From contig DKBC01000067.1 of the NCBI GenBank assembly GCA_002451065.1, forward strand, positions 1 through 5,503: a stretch of 5,503 nucleotides of DNA. The letters run 5' to 3'. Shown here one piece after another: positions 5,499 to 5,503 of this stretch. This DNA is from Betaproteobacteria bacterium UBA6910. GTDB lineage: Bacteria > Pseudomonadota > Gammaproteobacteria > Burkholderiales > UBA6910. Numbering within the stretch: the first letter of the stretch is position 1; each line of letters starts with the position of its first letter. A program made the translations under genes and the position numbers. The notes under the pieces were generated by a model. That model had not been told where the DNA came from, made no database searches, and saw nothing but the letters and a program-made list of their open reading frames with translations.

Positions 5499-5503
5499 CA
5501 GCG

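Larger units (their letters stand above)
4948..5503. other. Region of about 550 bp without a convincing gene
   Basis: This interval is less GC-rich than the operon. Open frames of about 100 codons occur on the plus strand near 5050-5371, but they overlap each other in different frames, lack a good ribosome binding site and show no recognisable domain, so I do not call them. The stretch is rich in short hairpins: CGGTAG-GACG-CTACCG (5118-5133), CCTCG-ATAG-CGAGG (5190-5203), the operator-like repeat at 5360-5394, and GCGGTACG/CGTACCGC (5433-5440 and 5491-5498). TCTCGCGAGC occurs twice (5213-5222, 5417-5426). It most likely holds the operon's promoter and leader, and perhaps part of the control region of a gene beyond the right edge. 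No known RNA family was recognised. Confidence 0.5.

Noticed and set aside
1..5503. CRISPR array, insertion sequence or transposase
   Set aside because: No regularly spaced direct repeats, no transposase-like protein and no terminal inverted repeats with target duplications were seen.

Overview
The window looks like a GC-rich bacterial chromosome, probably from a proteobacterium. The left edge carries the last 22 nt of a plus-strand tRNA gene with an encoded CCA end. Its acceptor stem resembles proteobacterial tRNA-Phe, but the anticodon lies outside the window. A compact factor-independent terminator follows the tRNA. No ribosomal, metabolic or transposase gene is visible. Layout: 1-22 is the tRNA 3' end and 43-70 its terminator. 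Almost everything from about 4900 down to 190 is one minus-strand operon of three genes, transcribed toward the tRNA. In order of transcription they are: (i) a roughly 386-aa protein with a transglutaminase-like Cys-His-Asp signature (4902-3742); (ii) a 165-aa protein of unknown function (3745-3248), whose ATG overlaps the previous stop as ATGA; (iii) a 997-aa gluzincin-like protein (3183-190) with fungalysin-type N-terminal domains, an unusual HEICGH zinc-type motif, Ig-like C-terminal domains and a Cys-ending basic tail. A long GC-rich hairpin sits just after the last stop. The interval 4948-5503 has no convincing gene and is less GC-rich than the operon. On the minus strand it holds a candidate promoter (TTGACG, 16 nt, TGC-TATCAG) overlapped by a perfect 8-bp inverted repeat that looks like an operator. 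If that promoter is used, the operon has a leader of over 400 nt, containing hairpins and a 6-codon ORF with a strong Shine-Dalgarno sequence. Working together: two proteins related to different classes of peptidase-fold enzyme (a zinc-type gluzincin and a papain-like transglutaminase) are encoded together with a small partner. Neither large protein has a signal peptide. This is an accessory-type cassette next to a tRNA gene, a common site for island integration. Its function is unknown; a role in protein processing, conflict or effector delivery is only an inference.
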